Shown one piece after another: positions 41,201 through 47,849 of a stretch of DNA of 64,000 nt; position 1 is the stretch's first letter, and the number at the start of each line of letters is the position of its first letter. A model generated the notes under the pieces. That model ran no database searches and was not told the DNA's origin. It saw only the letters and a list, made by a program, of their open reading frames with translations. The stretch spans positions 18,726,014 to 18,790,013 of the forward strand of contig JAFMSR010000017.1 of NCBI GenBank assembly GCA_022818135.1, written 5' to 3'. This DNA comes from Saxidomus purpurata (taxonomy: Eukaryota > Mollusca > Bivalvia > Venerida > Veneridae). The position numbers and the translations under genes are program-made.

Positions 41201-42435
41201 ATCAATATGATGATTAGTTGCCCATATTATACTTTTGGGTGACTAGCTTAAAGGTCAAGCATAACTTGAAAACTACTGGTTGAAATTCAATACAACCTCA
41301 TACAATGGTCAAGTACATTGAGAGGAAGTGCAGTGCACAGGAACCATAACTCTATCTTGACTCATTACAGAGTTATTGCCCTTTGTTACTTTTCCTTGTC
41401 CGGAGCATAATTCAAAAACTACTGGTTGGAATTCAATACAACTTCATACAATGGTCAAGCACATTGAGAGGAAGTGCAGTGCACAGGAACCATAACTCCA
41501 TCTTGACTAATTTCAGAGTTATTGCCCTTTGTTACTTTTCCTTGTTCGGAGCATTATTCGAAAACTACTAGTAGGAATTCAATACAACTTCATACAATGG
41601 TCAAGTACAATAAGAGGAAGTGCAGTGAAAAAGAACAATAACACTATTTTGACTCATTTCATAGTTATTGCCCTTTATTTTTCCTTGTCCGGAGCATAAT
41701 TCGAAAACTATTGGTTGGAATTCAATACCACTTCATACAATGGTCAAGCACATTAAGAGGAAGTTTAGTTCACAGGAACCATAACTCTATCTTGAAAAAT
41801 TACAGAGTTTTTGCCAAGAACAATATCTTTTTTTAGTTTGTTTGCAAGGTATTCTGTTACTACAAACTTCCTCAGTTTATGAAGCAGTCTTTTGGGGGTA
41901 TTAATCACATTTAGTGATAGCTCTAGTTGATTTTAACATGACTCACGATTTTGTCTCTATATACAAAGAGTAGAAAAATAAGGTTCAATTATGCCATAAA
42001 TAATGCATGGGTCGTCGGTATGCCATAGAATGAAGTTATATTGTGTCATATGACGTTAAATAGATATCTGTGTAGAAAATAATGCTTTGCATATAACTTT
42101 CGTACTAGTGTTTGAATCGAAATGATATCCTTTTCAGCTTTGTTTTTGTGTAATAAACAACTCTAAGACTTGTCTTTCTGATGCACAGATATTAACCACT
42201 TGGGGCCTCCGGCCTTGAAAAGTTCCGACTTTGTAGCATGTTGGCACAATAAGACATAGCATTGCATTAACTCTACTGTATTCTTTTTCAGGTGGGTATG
42301 ATGCATAAGGAACTTCCATTAAACATTGCTTTTAAGATAGTTTCCATGGACAAGGGATTCTGTGAGGTTGAACGCCTGATGCAACATTCAGGGCGTCAAG
42401 TAGAGGTCGTCAATCCATCCACACAAAACCACTAG
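14081..42435 (+). CDS. Eight-exon gene: P-loop-like N-terminus, C-terminal ZNF451-type PIN domain
   Basis: Exons are 14081-14215, 17256-17300, 29977-30046, 31565-31619, 34124-34244, 34401-34532, 39080-39403 and 42292-42435. Each has AG/GT borders, all phases agree, and together they give 1026 bases with one stop at the end (341 residues). Exons 1-2 join to [18 protein letters not shown], a Walker A-like loop. The last two exons encode a fold with three acidic clusters: [21 protein letters not shown] and [11 protein letters not shown]. This closely resembles, from memory, the C-terminal PIN-like domain of the SUMO ligase ZNF451 (WGFQGG..WKPP, KDAADFA, SGDQGF). The middle is hydrophilic with duplicated segments. 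I infer a nuclease-like or RNA-binding role; the true start could lie further upstream. The introns are packed with repeats, and intron 2 contains EF1A exon 5. Confidence 0.7.
15029..15420 (+). mobile_element. Family E element, partial
   Basis: The head is ttagctcgactattcgaaga followed by cactcgcgtcggcgtcggcg, then two E monomers (aaagttttttataaagtcaa, accatcaacatctacacctg). It is truncated before a tail. It matches the copy inside 11843-12553. Confidence 0.7.
15517..15983 (-). mobile_element. Inverted remnants of families F and A
   Basis: Read on the minus strand, 15983-15600 shows the family A plan: a short CCGTCTGTC-type head, one or two monomers and the tail around 15600-15660. At 15517-15550 lies the inverted end of family F (tggtggccctatttcgctca). 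Both are degraded. Confidence 0.6.
15984..16736. other. Non-coding intron sequence
   Basis: No gene or named repeat. A B-box-like motif (gggttcgagtcc) sits at ~16058 but without a clear A box or tRNA fold. The rest is plain AT-rich sequence. Confidence 0.4.
16737..16840. repeat. Foldback with ~43 bp arms
   Basis: ggggttgtatcttttgagtt ... ccggatcacac is mirrored by gtgtgatcctcaactatgaa ... agatacaccccc, with a loop of about 17 bases. Matches are imperfect (about 80% by eye). Nothing identifies it as an RNA gene; a relic of a small inverted-repeat element is likely. Confidence 0.6.
17256..17300 (+). CDS. P-loop/PIN gene exon 2: Walker A-like motif
   Basis: Fifteen codons, [15 protein letters not shown], between acceptor ttcacag and donor gtgagt, phase 0 at both ends. 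Joined to exon 1 it reads ENSTGSGKSY, a good nucleotide-binding loop. A family D element begins 13 bases after the exon. The exon is short, so the call rests on splice sites, phase and motif together. Confidence 0.55.
17313..18650 (+). mobile_element. Tandem-monomer element, family D
   Basis: The head is ttatccccctgccgaaggcg with gtccgtccgtcc. It is followed by about seven monomers of 145-160 bp (gagcataactccaaaagtac, ttcttcaaacttaatacact, aagtgcagtgtg). The tail is gacggggggattaaccatgt then aacatggctcttgtt. Its monomers are distantly related to those of family B (gagcataact, aggaagtgcagtg). Confidence 0.75.
19019..19190. repeat. AGATATC-rich low-complexity cluster
   Basis: About ten copies of agatatc or gagatat variants lie in 170 bp, spaced 15-25 bp, several as aatagagagatatctgttta. 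GATATC is itself palindromic. No coding potential. Confidence 0.6.
19265..19480 (+). repeat. Family G fragments
   Basis: Contains gggattgtgcttcgggtcaa and ggacactgttacttaaaaat, the signature of the family G units that are better preserved at 23393-23912. Confidence 0.5.
19677..19933 (+). CDS. EF1A-like exon 5: rest of domain II
   Basis: Encodes [18 protein letters not shown] through [20 protein letters not shown] to GAAHFYAQ, 85 codons plus the end of a Gly codon. The donor is gtaaga. The next expected sequence (VILNHPGQ...) is not found in the window. VGRVETG is changed to VSRVETG and RRGNVAGD to KRGMVAGD. The exon sits in intron 2 of the P-loop/PIN gene. Confidence 0.85.
20405..20716 (+). 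mobile_element. Family F element, 3' part
   Basis: Shows the F monomer text (ccacaaggcctagagcttag, gtagacctctaccaagattg) and the F tail (caggtgagcgataaggggcc, atcttggccctcttgttttt). The 5' half is missing. Confidence 0.7.
20717..21040 (+). repeat. Family G monomers
   Basis: Two units with ggtttccgctcaattactct, gtgaccaattgcaatgaaac and ggtcactaggatcaaagtca. Period is roughly 130 bp. Diverged and non-coding. Confidence 0.6.
21041..23392 (+). mobile_element. Family C element, interrupted by a family A element
   Basis: The head is tgtgtcgccctttcggagaa with a long GTCC microsatellite. Monomers read gttggctataactttgccat ... gacagagttatgcccc. The tail is aagagggcgacacaagtgtt then acccatctagt. The ends carry complementary gtcgccct and agggcgac. 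Between 21260 and 22533 a full family A copy is inserted. Confidence 0.8.
21260..22533 (+). mobile_element. Family A element, copy 2, nested in family C
   Basis: Complete head (ttatgcccccgaagggtggc), a long GTCC/GTCT microsatellite, six or seven monomers and tail (ttgggagggacagctcttgt). Neighbouring C monomers show the uninterrupted junction ttatgcccctttttgtactt, so the insertion fell in a T-run and left no obvious target duplication. That fits Helitron-type insertion. Confidence 0.8.
23393..23912 (+). repeat. Family G tandem monomers
   Basis: About four units of ~130 bp: ggtttccgctcaataacttt, agttaggagtgaccaattgc, aatgaaacttggtgtgtagg, ggtcactagggtcaaggtca. The first is preceded by cggatgtcgggcggatgggc, possibly a degraded head. 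No tail seen. Confidence 0.65.
23913..24963 (+). mobile_element. Family B element, copy 1
   Basis: The head is tatacccccgaaaggaagtt then ggtatataggagtcacccgg with GGTC microsatellite. It is followed by ~146 bp monomers (ccttgtccggagcataactt, ggaattcaatacaacttcat, gagaggaagtgcagtgcaca). The tail is tttcgggggtattaatcaca then tttagtgatagctctagttt. Confidence 0.8.
24964..25077. repeat. Short spacer with family G-like text
   Basis: Contains caggttaaggtcactgttga and gtgtgatggggtgtcaaggt, weak family G similarity. Nothing else seen. Confidence 0.35.
25078..26133 (+). mobile_element. Family A element, copy 3
   Basis: Same plan as copy 1: head atgcccccgaagggaggcat, short GTCC/GTCT microsatellite, about five monomers, tail ggcattcgtcacttgtgagg. 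Very similar to copy 1 by eye, including the final shortened monomers, so both derive from a recent common source. Confidence 0.8.
26155..26720. repeat. Two family C fragments in head-to-head inversion
   Basis: Plus-strand C sequence (agaaaaggcgatgcataggg ... aacttaacattggctataac) runs to ~26465. The complement of the same segment (gttatagccaatgttaagtt ... gcgatccctatgtatcgcct) then runs to ~26720. The pair forms a ~560 bp imperfect palindrome. Confidence 0.7.
26811..28438 (+). mobile_element. Family B element, copy 2
   Basis: Head ttatacccccgaaatgaagt, GGTC repeats, about ten monomers of ~146 bp and the standard tail ending tagtgatagctctagttt. Monomers alternate slightly between gagcataactt and gagcattactt types, suggesting local dimer amplification. 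Confidence 0.8.
28439..29967 (+). mobile_element. Family B element, copy 3, directly abutting copy 2
   Basis: Starts ttatacgcccaaaacgaagt immediately after the tail of copy 2, with a GGTC/GGGC microsatellite head and about nine monomers. It ends with the standard tail 10 bases before exon 3 of the P-loop/PIN gene (acceptor at 29975-29976). The exon's acceptor tract therefore nearly coincides with the element's end. Confidence 0.8.
29977..30046 (+). CDS. P-loop/PIN gene exon 3
   Basis: Seventy bases, phase 0 in and phase 1 out: [20 protein letters not shown] then DCS. Acceptor ctttatag, donor gtatat. It supplies exactly the phase needed between exon 2 and exon 4, which is the main support. 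No domain recognised. Confidence 0.5.
30047..31564 (+). other. Intron 3 of the P-loop/PIN gene
   Basis: Mostly unrecognised AT-rich sequence. A GC-rich stretch at 31148-31260 (ctgggtcccgggatcccgag) looks like the end of an unidentified repeat. The 31276-31500 open frame has no known domain. Confidence 0.4.
31565..31619 (+). CDS. P-loop/PIN gene exon 4
   Basis: Fifty-five bases read [18 protein letters not shown], between acceptor tcttcag and donor gtaagt. It takes one base from exon 3 and gives two to exon 5 (AA plus G for Lys). If exons 1-3 were not used, the ATG at 31600 could start a shorter protein. Confidence 0.6.
31695..32337 (+). repeat. Degraded family F-like sequence
   Basis: An opening near 31698 (ttaaggtgagctattgtggt, gtctgtcgtctgtcca) resembles a family F head. 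Later text (taggttacaaggccaaatca) recalls F bodies, then similarity is lost. No gene. Confidence 0.4.
32338..33512 (+). mobile_element. Family F element, copy 1
   Basis: The head is ttagctcatcttgcactgtg with ccgtcatccgtcggtcgg and the conserved aacgacatctcttctgaaac. Monomers follow (ccacaaggcctagagcttag, ggtcaatatt). The tail is caggtgagcgatgtagggcc then atcttg. A minisatellite lies just before the tail. A second tail-like piece (gtgagtgatatagggcaatt) is at 33700-33735. Confidence 0.75.
33208..33460 (+). repeat. Minisatellite, ~22-24 bp units
   Basis: About eleven degenerate copies of cctagcaaccagtgacttcc (variants ttagcaaccattgacttcct, gagcaacttctgactccc). It sits at the 3' part of the family F element and probably arose inside it. 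Confidence 0.8.
34124..34244 (+). CDS. P-loop/PIN gene exon 5
   Basis: One base plus forty codons: [20 protein letters not shown] ... [13 protein letters not shown], then donor gtgagt. The last ~60 bases and the start of the following intron are repeated in exon 6, so the two arose by tandem duplication. Acidic and charged, with no known domain. Confidence 0.75.
34401..34532 (+). CDS. P-loop/PIN gene exon 6 (duplicate of exon 5 end)
   Basis: Forty-four codons, phase 0 to 0: [20 protein letters not shown] then [20 protein letters not shown]. It shares LEEY and [12 protein letters not shown] with exon 5, and its following intron repeats aaattttctaaataaatat. The duplication unit is about 288 bp. 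Confidence 0.75.
34563..36348 (+). mobile_element. Family B element, copy 4, with an insertion in its head
   Basis: The head tatacccccgaaacgaagtt is interrupted at ~34604 and resumes tatataggagtcacgcagtg at ~35152. About seven monomers and the standard tail (cattctttcgggggtattaa, tagtgatagctctagttt) follow. Confidence 0.8.
34604..35153. mobile_element. ~550 bp insertion inside family B copy 4
   Basis: Bounded by gtagcgatagaaatcggttg on the left and gacaatccgaacatcactag on the right, which are loosely complementary (TAGYGAT...). Several short inverted ATCGGTT/AACCGAT motifs lie at 34612-34690. Comparison with intact family B heads shows that it interrupts ggggtatata|ggagtcac. Non-coding and non-autonomous. 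Confidence 0.6.
36480..36862 (-). mobile_element. LINE ORF1 fragment
   Basis: The minus-strand frame 36832-36623 reads [20 protein letters not shown] then [16 protein letters not shown] and a Lys/Arg-rich end. [20 protein letters not shown] resembles the single-stranded nucleic-acid-binding domain of L1-type ORF1 proteins. Only about 70 codons remain. Confidence 0.55.
36895..37732 (+). mobile_element. Family A element, copy 4, more diverged
   Basis: The head is tatgcccccaaagggtggca with a very short microsatellite, then four or five monomers (gtccggactgtaactttgtc). The tail region is degraded (gactgtttcggggttgtcct). It is older than copies 1-3 by its divergence. Confidence 0.75.
37769..38634 (+). 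mobile_element. Family F element, copy 2, complete
   Basis: Head ttagctcacctggcacaaag with gtgagctattaggatcactc and ccgtcgtacgtcgtcc, monomers (tagagcttagatatttagca, gtggacctctaccaagat, ggtcaaaattgaccctgccc), tail caggtgagcgatatagggcc then atgttggccctcttgttt. Best-preserved F copy here. Confidence 0.8.
38635..39079 (+). other. Intron sequence before the PIN exon
   Basis: No named repeat; an aataaaatagtattaaacta run near 38955. The acceptor atattgcag leads into exon 7. Confidence 0.5.
39080..39403 (+). CDS. P-loop/PIN gene exon 7: first part of the PIN-like domain
   Basis: 108 codons, phase 0 to 0. After a Ser/Gln-rich linker comes [20 protein letters not shown], then [14 protein letters not shown] and [15 protein letters not shown]. 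The Asp-rich first strand (VDLDN) and the AADFA helix are metal-site positions in PIN/NYN-type nucleases. WKPP and AADFA also occur at the same places in ZNF451. Confidence 0.85.
39578..41154 (+). mobile_element. Family F element, copy 3, long and diverged
   Basis: Head ttagctcacctgagcatgaa, F bodies (ggcctagaggttagatattt), then ~130 bp monomers of a second kind (gggtcatctagcattaaaaa, catagaaaaaccttgtgtat). The tail is gggtgagcgatacagggcca then tcttggccctctttt. It sits in the intron between exons 7 and 8. Confidence 0.7.
41253..41929 (+). mobile_element. Family B element, copy 5, 5'-truncated
   Basis: Begins inside a monomer (aagcataacttgaaaactac) with no head or microsatellite, has four monomers and the full tail (tttgggggtattaatcacat, agtgatagctctagtt). 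Loss of the head with a preserved tail is typical of incomplete copying or later deletion. Confidence 0.75.
42292..42435 (+). CDS. P-loop/PIN gene exon 8: end of the PIN-like domain and stop
   Basis: Forty-seven codons and [23 protein letters not shown] then [16 protein letters not shown] and [11 protein letters not shown]. The Asp of SMDKGF matches the third acidic position of PIN/NYN folds (SGDQGF in ZNF451). The acceptor is tttttcag. A distant poly(A) signal aataaa lies at 43126. Confidence 0.85.
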   Translation: MGMMHKELPLNIAFKIVSMDKGFCEVERLMQHSGRQVEVVNPSTQNH

Positions 42436-43290
42436 AAAGTCTTTGAACAAGATCACCCATGCGCCCTTGTGATCAGCGCACTGATATTTGATACTCTGAC
42501 CATGTTGTCACTTTTTGATAAGCAAGCATTATTAGTTTGATCTGAATGAAATATTTTATGAATATTTGCAGAAAACATTTCAAATCATGGTGGTTTTAAA
42601 GCTGAAAAAAAAAAAGGAAGAAAAATTATTTTAAAAATTTGGGTTTGACCGGGATTTGAACTCCACTCGTAAAATTAGGCGGTCATCAGCTTACCCACGT
42701 CATTTTAATGTGTGTCAAGATAGGGCAAGTTAAAGGTGATTTTCTTACATTGTGTAAGGGAGTATAGCCTGCCATGATTTTGGTTAGATTTTTGTTTGTA
42801 TGCTCATTATTCCTTTGTTTTATGATTTATGTTTGTTCCCCTTGATGCATGTAAGATAAGATTGATGCTGACTTGACTGCTTCATGATTTATGCTTGCTT
42901 TCATGTGCTTTATGATTTATGCTTGTTTGTACAATTTGTCATGTTCGCTACTATGTTCTTTTGCTTTTCAAAGTCTTATTTTCCTTTTTATGGCAGTTTT
43001 TAGATCTACATGTTGATCAAGATCAGCAGCTTTCCCACAATTTGTAATAATTTTATTATAAAGGGAGACAACCTAACTGATCATAAATTTCTCAACGTTC
43101 ACTTGGTATTTGATTTTAATATGAGAATAAAAGCAAATATACACAAACTTGTTTAATACACAGGTTTTTTACATTTTATTGCAAACATTCATAGAAAATT
43201 TCATTTTACTAAAATAATTAATTAATGTAGAATAAGAATGTTAAAGTAGTTACCCTGAAAATTAAAACTCCTGTTGTCAAGACGAAAGTT
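42436..43290 (+). other. 3' flank of the P-loop/PIN gene
   Basis: Likely 3' UTR and intergenic DNA. AATAAA at 43126-43131 could be the poly(A) signal. A tRNA-like B box on the minus strand at 42640-42705 (gagttcaaatcccggtcaa) suggests a tRNA-derived relic. No further gene. Confidence 0.45.
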
Positions 43291-43299
43291 TTAGATTTA

Positions 43300-43860
43300 G
43301 TATTTTGTATGTCCATCATTTGCAATTACTACTCGGCACCTTGACCTCATTGAAACCACATATCTGTGCATGTTATTCTGTGGGATATTGTCTCACATCT
43401 GACGAAATTCACGCCCGAGTTCACTGGTATAACATTGTTGGGGATTCCTCTAAAGAAAGTCCCACACATTTTCTTCTGTTTGCATCCATAAATAAAACAT
43501 TAGCCTAGTCAGCTCTATTAAGCCTTTGGTTCCGTCTCGCTCATGCTAACCGAGCTGATTTGTGCCTTGTGGTAAGGGTATGAATTTACTGTGGACGACG
43601 GGCTCAAATACCAACGGTCAGGAGGTGGTTGCGCACCGTCTGGGCTTATTGTCCGGTTGTGCGTACCGACTGTCCGCATTTTCGTTGACGTAGTCATAGT
43701 AAAACGGTTTCGTAGATGTAATAGAACCATATACCTAGTATCTTGGTGCCGAGTTGTTACTCTCGTCTTGGCGATGTCAGCCACACTTCCGAACGGTTCT
43801 AAATTTCTTTCCACAGCTGCCGGGCACTAGAATGTCGTCTATTGAACAGCCGCGCAACCT
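43300..43860 (-). pseudogene. Tc1/mariner transposase remnant
   Basis: On the minus strand, 43425-43300 reads ELGREFRQM, a stop, DNIPQNNMHRYVVSMRSRC then VVIANDGHTKY and a stop. This is the standard C-terminus of Tc1-like transposases. 43814-43560 gives GSVADIAKTRVTTRHQD and VLLHLRNRFTMTTSTKM, the helix-turn-helix part. The catalytic middle is missing and stops are present, so it is dead. Confidence 0.8.
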
Positions 43861-44645
43861 GAAATAATAACTAGGTGTCAATGTTGAACAAATAAATTAT
43901 ATTTTGGAATCGAGGTACCAGCTCCAATCATGCCGACGGCTCTGGCCCGCTCTTAAGTGGTAATTCTTGCCACATTTTTTGTTTTTCGAGTTGGACATTC
44001 TACGTGTATTGTACTGAAATAATACTTAATACTAAATTCACAATACACGTTATCCTCGTGCCAAAAGTCGTAAATCGTAGTCATCGTCTCGCGCGGTCAA
44101 CCGTGACAGTAAAATATCAGTTTCTTTGTAAAAGTCAATAGAGTACTATGTATAACTCATTTCACTTGCATTATTAACCTTTATAGGTTACATGTACATA
44201 AGGATAAATTAGAACAGTAATGATTTTTCTTACTCATGTTGATCCTTTGGAAAAGAAAATCAAATGACTGAAAGTGCTGGAGGATCGATTGTGTCTGAAT
44301 AACACAGTCTGCACACGCATACACGTGTAAATATCAGGACAACACAGATTGTACACATCACATGTGTAAATATCAGGACAACCCTTGCACGAGTAAAGTT
44401 ATAAACTGGAGACACAACTGTCCACACATTTTGACCTTTAACCATTTGTGTAAACTTTACTTTTGAGATAGGAACCCATGTGCTTACATTTTGCATTCAG
44501 TGACTATGTTCAACTACCCTATGAAGTATTAAGCTGTGAATGGTAACTGAGAAATGGATTTTGACAAAACTGAACTGAAAATTCATAGTTTTGATGTCAT
44601 TCAAAAGTTATGGGGTATGCCATAGGGTTGATTGTATTGTGCCAA

Positions 44646-44892
44646 TTGATTGATTCGGATTTAACGTCGCACTCAACAGCTAAGGTCATATTGCAACGTC
44701 CAGCTTTCATGGAGGAGGAACACCCTGGGTGCCAATTCTGGCATTATTTCAGTTTCAGTCACGAGCGGGCACCTGGGTAGAACCTAGATAGCTCCCAGAC
44801 ATAAAAGAATTCGACCCAAGTAGGGCACGAACCTACAGCAGTGAGGGACAAGTAAACATCAGTCAGTGACCTTAACCACTCGGCCACAGATG
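44646..44892 (-). mobile_element. tRNA-derived SINE (V-SINE/RUDI-like)
   Basis: On the minus strand it starts ggcatctgtggccgagtggt (A box) and has a B box near ggttcgtgccc. The conserved body follows (ctgggagctatctaggttct, tgcgacgttaaatccgaatc). The flanks ATTGTATTGTGCCAA (44630-) and ATTGTATGATGCCAA (44893-) form an imperfect 15 bp target duplication. I assign it to the molluscan RUDI/V-SINE type from memory, with caution. Confidence 0.75.
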
Positions 44893-44899
44893 CCATTGT

Positions 44900-46645
44900 A
44901 TGATGCCAAGCAATTGTCTGAAGTTTCAAGGCTTTAATGGTTACCGAGAAAGTGAATTTAAGGAAAGCTTAACCAGAATCAAGACAACAGTGCCGACTGA
45001 CGTCAAGAATGTTATGGCTCTTCTGTTTTTCAAAGAAAAGTTAAAAATCGATAAATCAATATTTTGTTATAAATTGATTCAGTATATACCTATTGTAGAA
45101 CAAGTACTTGCAACTTACATTAAATATCCCCTTGAGTGCTTCCAAAATACTGCGAACTGCGAATTTGGTGTGAAGACAGGCGAAAGTAAGAAAACATGCA
45201 CAGACGTCTTGTCGGAGTGGAATAATCGGAAAGGAAAAGGAAGTTTCAAGCCCCTGAAAGCTAGTAATGTGACTTGGCGTAAAGGCCATTATACCAAGAA
45301 CTCGAAAGATGTAGAGGATGAGAAACAAAATCAAATACTAAAGAACAAATTTACTCCTCTAAATAAAAAACAAAATGAAGAAGTGAAAAATCAAGTGAAC
45401 ATGAGAAAAACAATATACAATCTCCTGAAAGATGATATTAAAGACTCTTGTTTTGCATTAGTCCAAGAGAAAAGAAGACTAGAACGTCCAAAAGTGGTAA
45501 CTCCACCATCATTTAAAGACATTGCTGAAAATGTGAGGAAAAACAGTACTAGTGAGACCAATCGCAAAGATGATTTCATTGAAAAAATAAAATTGACAGA
45601 TGAGGAATGTTCTGATTTGAAAGAAATGACAGTAGATCAGTCTAGCTGTGAAGCTTGGATAGAACAACGAAAGGGACGTGTTACTGCAAGCAATTTCAAA
45701 GCCGTGAGTACTCGGGTGGACTCTTTACGAAAGAAAGAAAATGAAGACCCTTCAAAACTGGTTGAAAAACTGATGGGCATAACAAACAGAAGACCAAATA
45801 AGGCTATGAAACATGGTATTTCCATGGAACCTCATGCAAAGAAGTCGTATGTTAAACTTATGAAAAAGAAACACAAGAATTTCAAAGCATATGACTCGGG
45901 ACTTTCAGTATTCCTAGATAAACCATGGCTTGCAGCTAGTACTGATTTAGAAGTTGAATGCTTATGTTGTGGGAAGGGACTATGTGAAGTGAAGTGCCCA
46001 GAAAGTGTTAAAGATAAAATACCTACACAAGAAAATGTTTCATATCTGATTGAATTAAATGGACAGCTAACTCTTGACAAAAAACATTCTTACTATCACC
46101 AAGTTCAGGGCCAGATGAAAATACTTGGAAGACAGTACTGTGATTTATTTGTGTATACATATCACGGCAGCCAGTTAGTCAGAGTCACATTTGATAGTGA
46201 ATTTTGGGATGAACTAGAAGAGAAATTGACATGGTTCTGGACATCTTACTTATTGCCAGAATTACTTGAAGGAAATGACAACAAAGAAAATAAGCAGTTA
46301 GAAGATAACAACATAGTCAGAGATACCGACACTCCATCTAAGACGATGTTCAGTCCAGTAGATCCCCAAATTGAAAACAGAGTGAAACGCACTTTACAAC
46401 TATCAGTGTCTAAAGAATCGAACAAGTCTCGAGTCCCATCAACAAAAAGGCGCAAGGTTCAACAAAAAATGCCAGTATATCTGTGTGGTACATGTGGATG
46501 TGATTGTGTGGATGAACCCCGGTCTGAGGCTGACCAATCTGTAAATTGTGATATTTGTGGTGTATGGGTCCACTACATATGTGCTGGTGTAACAGATCAA
46601 ACCTTGGAGAATGTAGATAAATGGTCGTGTTCTAAATGCAAATAA
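44900..46645 (+). CDS. YqaJ-type nuclease with C-terminal PHD finger
   Basis: Single intact 581-codon frame. The first ~180 residues are the lysine-rich, Cys-containing N-terminal region common to this group (YRESEFKESLT). Residues ~258-470 are the YqaJ/lambda-exonuclease fold: GRVTASNF, HGISMEPHAKKSY (Glu ~309), STDLEVE (Asp ~346) and CEVKCP (the ExK pair ~363-366), then YYHQVQGQMKIL. Residues ~526-581 form a PHD finger (CGTC, CDIC, WVHYIC, WSCSKC). It is convergent with the THAP-DDE transposase 1.2 kb away. YqaJ proteins are the second gene of ISL2EU-type transposons, so I infer a transposon accessory nuclease. A SINE inserted immediately upstream; its target duplication includes the first ATG. 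The ancestral start may have been upstream (MSFKSYG... at ~44596). Confidence 0.88.
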   Translation: MMPSNCLKFQGFNGYRESEFKESLTRIKTTVPTDVKNVMALLFFKEKLKIDKSIFCYKLIQYIPIVEQVLATYIKYPLECFQNTANCEFGVKTGESKKTCTDVLSEWNNRKGKGSFKPLKASNVTWRKGHYTKNSKDVEDEKQNQILKNKFTPLNKKQNEEVKNQVNMRKTIYNLLKDDIKDSCFALVQEKRRLERPKVVTPPSFKDIAENVRKNSTSETNRKDDFIEKIKLTDEECSDLKEMTVDQSSCEAWIEQRKGRVTASNFKAVSTRVDSLRKKENEDPSKLVEKLMGITNRRPNKAMKHGISMEPHAKKSYVKLMKKKHKNFKAYDSGLSVFLDKPWLAASTDLEVECLCCGKGLCEVKCPESVKDKIPTQENVSYLIELNGQLTLDKKHSYYHQVQGQMKILGRQYCDLFVYTYHGSQLVRVTFDSEFWDELEEKLTWFWTSYLLPELLEGNDNKENKQLEDNNIVRDTDTPSKTMFSPVDPQIENRVKRTLQLSVSKESNKSRVPSTKRRKVQQKMPVYLCGTCGCDCVDEPRSEADQSVNCDICGVWVHYICAGVTDQTLENVDKWSCSKCK

Positions 46646-46699
46646 TGTGATAAAATGTGCAAAAACTGATAAGTCACCTTTGAACATGAAGTTGAATTA

Positions 46700-47100
46700 C
46701 ATGTTGATGTCTTCATGTATATTGACTTGTTTATACTTGCAGTGTAGAACCAGTATATATGAACATCTCTACAATATGAATTTGTTTACAATAGAAAACA
46801 ATCCATTGTTTGATGTCCTGTAACATTACCCATAAATATGTTCATTTATTATATATATCAGTTGACAATCTGTTATATGTTTTCATGTACATTGACTAGT
46901 TTATACTTGCAGTGTAGACCCCATTTTAGTATGCACTTCTCTTCAACATGGATATGATTATAATAGAAAACAATCCATTGTTTCAGGTCCAGACACATTA
47001 CATGTAAACATGTTATTATTGTTATATATCAGTTGAAAATCTTTTACATATTTTCATAATCATGTCTATATCACTAGTCTATATGATAATGTAGACCATT
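46700..47100 (+). repeat. Short tandem repeat, ~171 bp period
   Basis: Two full and one partial unit: attgacttgtttatacttgc (46721), attgactagtttatacttgc (46892) and a diverged third near 47055. Each is followed by agtgtagacc-like text and aatagaaaacaatccattgt. It lies between the two convergent transposon genes. Confidence 0.7.
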
Positions 47101-47849
47101 ATGAAGTTAATGAACATTGAATTGATTGATGTTACAAATGAACGGTACATTTTGTAAATGTGTAACATTTATTCCGCAGGTGAAGGGTCAAGTTGTATGC
47201 TATATGTCCATGTCCGTGATATATTTATAAACATTTAATTTATACTTGTGTTGTATGCATTGAATCATGATTGTTACCTGTTTCTTAGTAATTTATGAAT
47301 TAAATTTAAAAGTTAACACGTATCAGTATTTTACTTCTTGCATCAATTTAACTTAAAAAGAACTCTTGAGTGGTCAAGAGAACTCCTGTGATCATCTTTT
47401 GTCTGTCCAGTGTCTTGTTTTAGTTTTTTCACAGTATTATATCCAAAAGTCTGAGATGTTTTCGCACACCGCTTTGAGCCACGCCTTGGGAAAACCTGCG
47501 TGTTACTCTGTTTATACATGTATGATATTGAAAACAAATTTTGAGCACTCGAGATCAAAGTTGAATGTAATGTGTATGGTCACATGGTCTTGGATACAAT
47601 ATATACAAAATGTGTACATGTAAACAACCAAACTAAATAACAATTTGCTTATTTTGAGAAATCTTTATTCAATTCACCCTGATAACACATAAATTTATTC
47701 TTTTTCAAAAAGATACACTAAAACTAAAGAAACTAAAGAAATCATCTCATGACAATTGGATAATTGTTCAAGAGTGTTGTCTATCATCAAAATAATTGTT
47801 TAATCAGTTGATATGGAGTGCACTTTAATGTCATTAACATTGACGGGCT

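Noticed and set aside
9031..41929. CRISPR-like arrays (regular repeats)
   Set aside because: Monomers are 130-180 bp without unique spacers, in eukaryotic introns; they are transposable-element tandem repeats.
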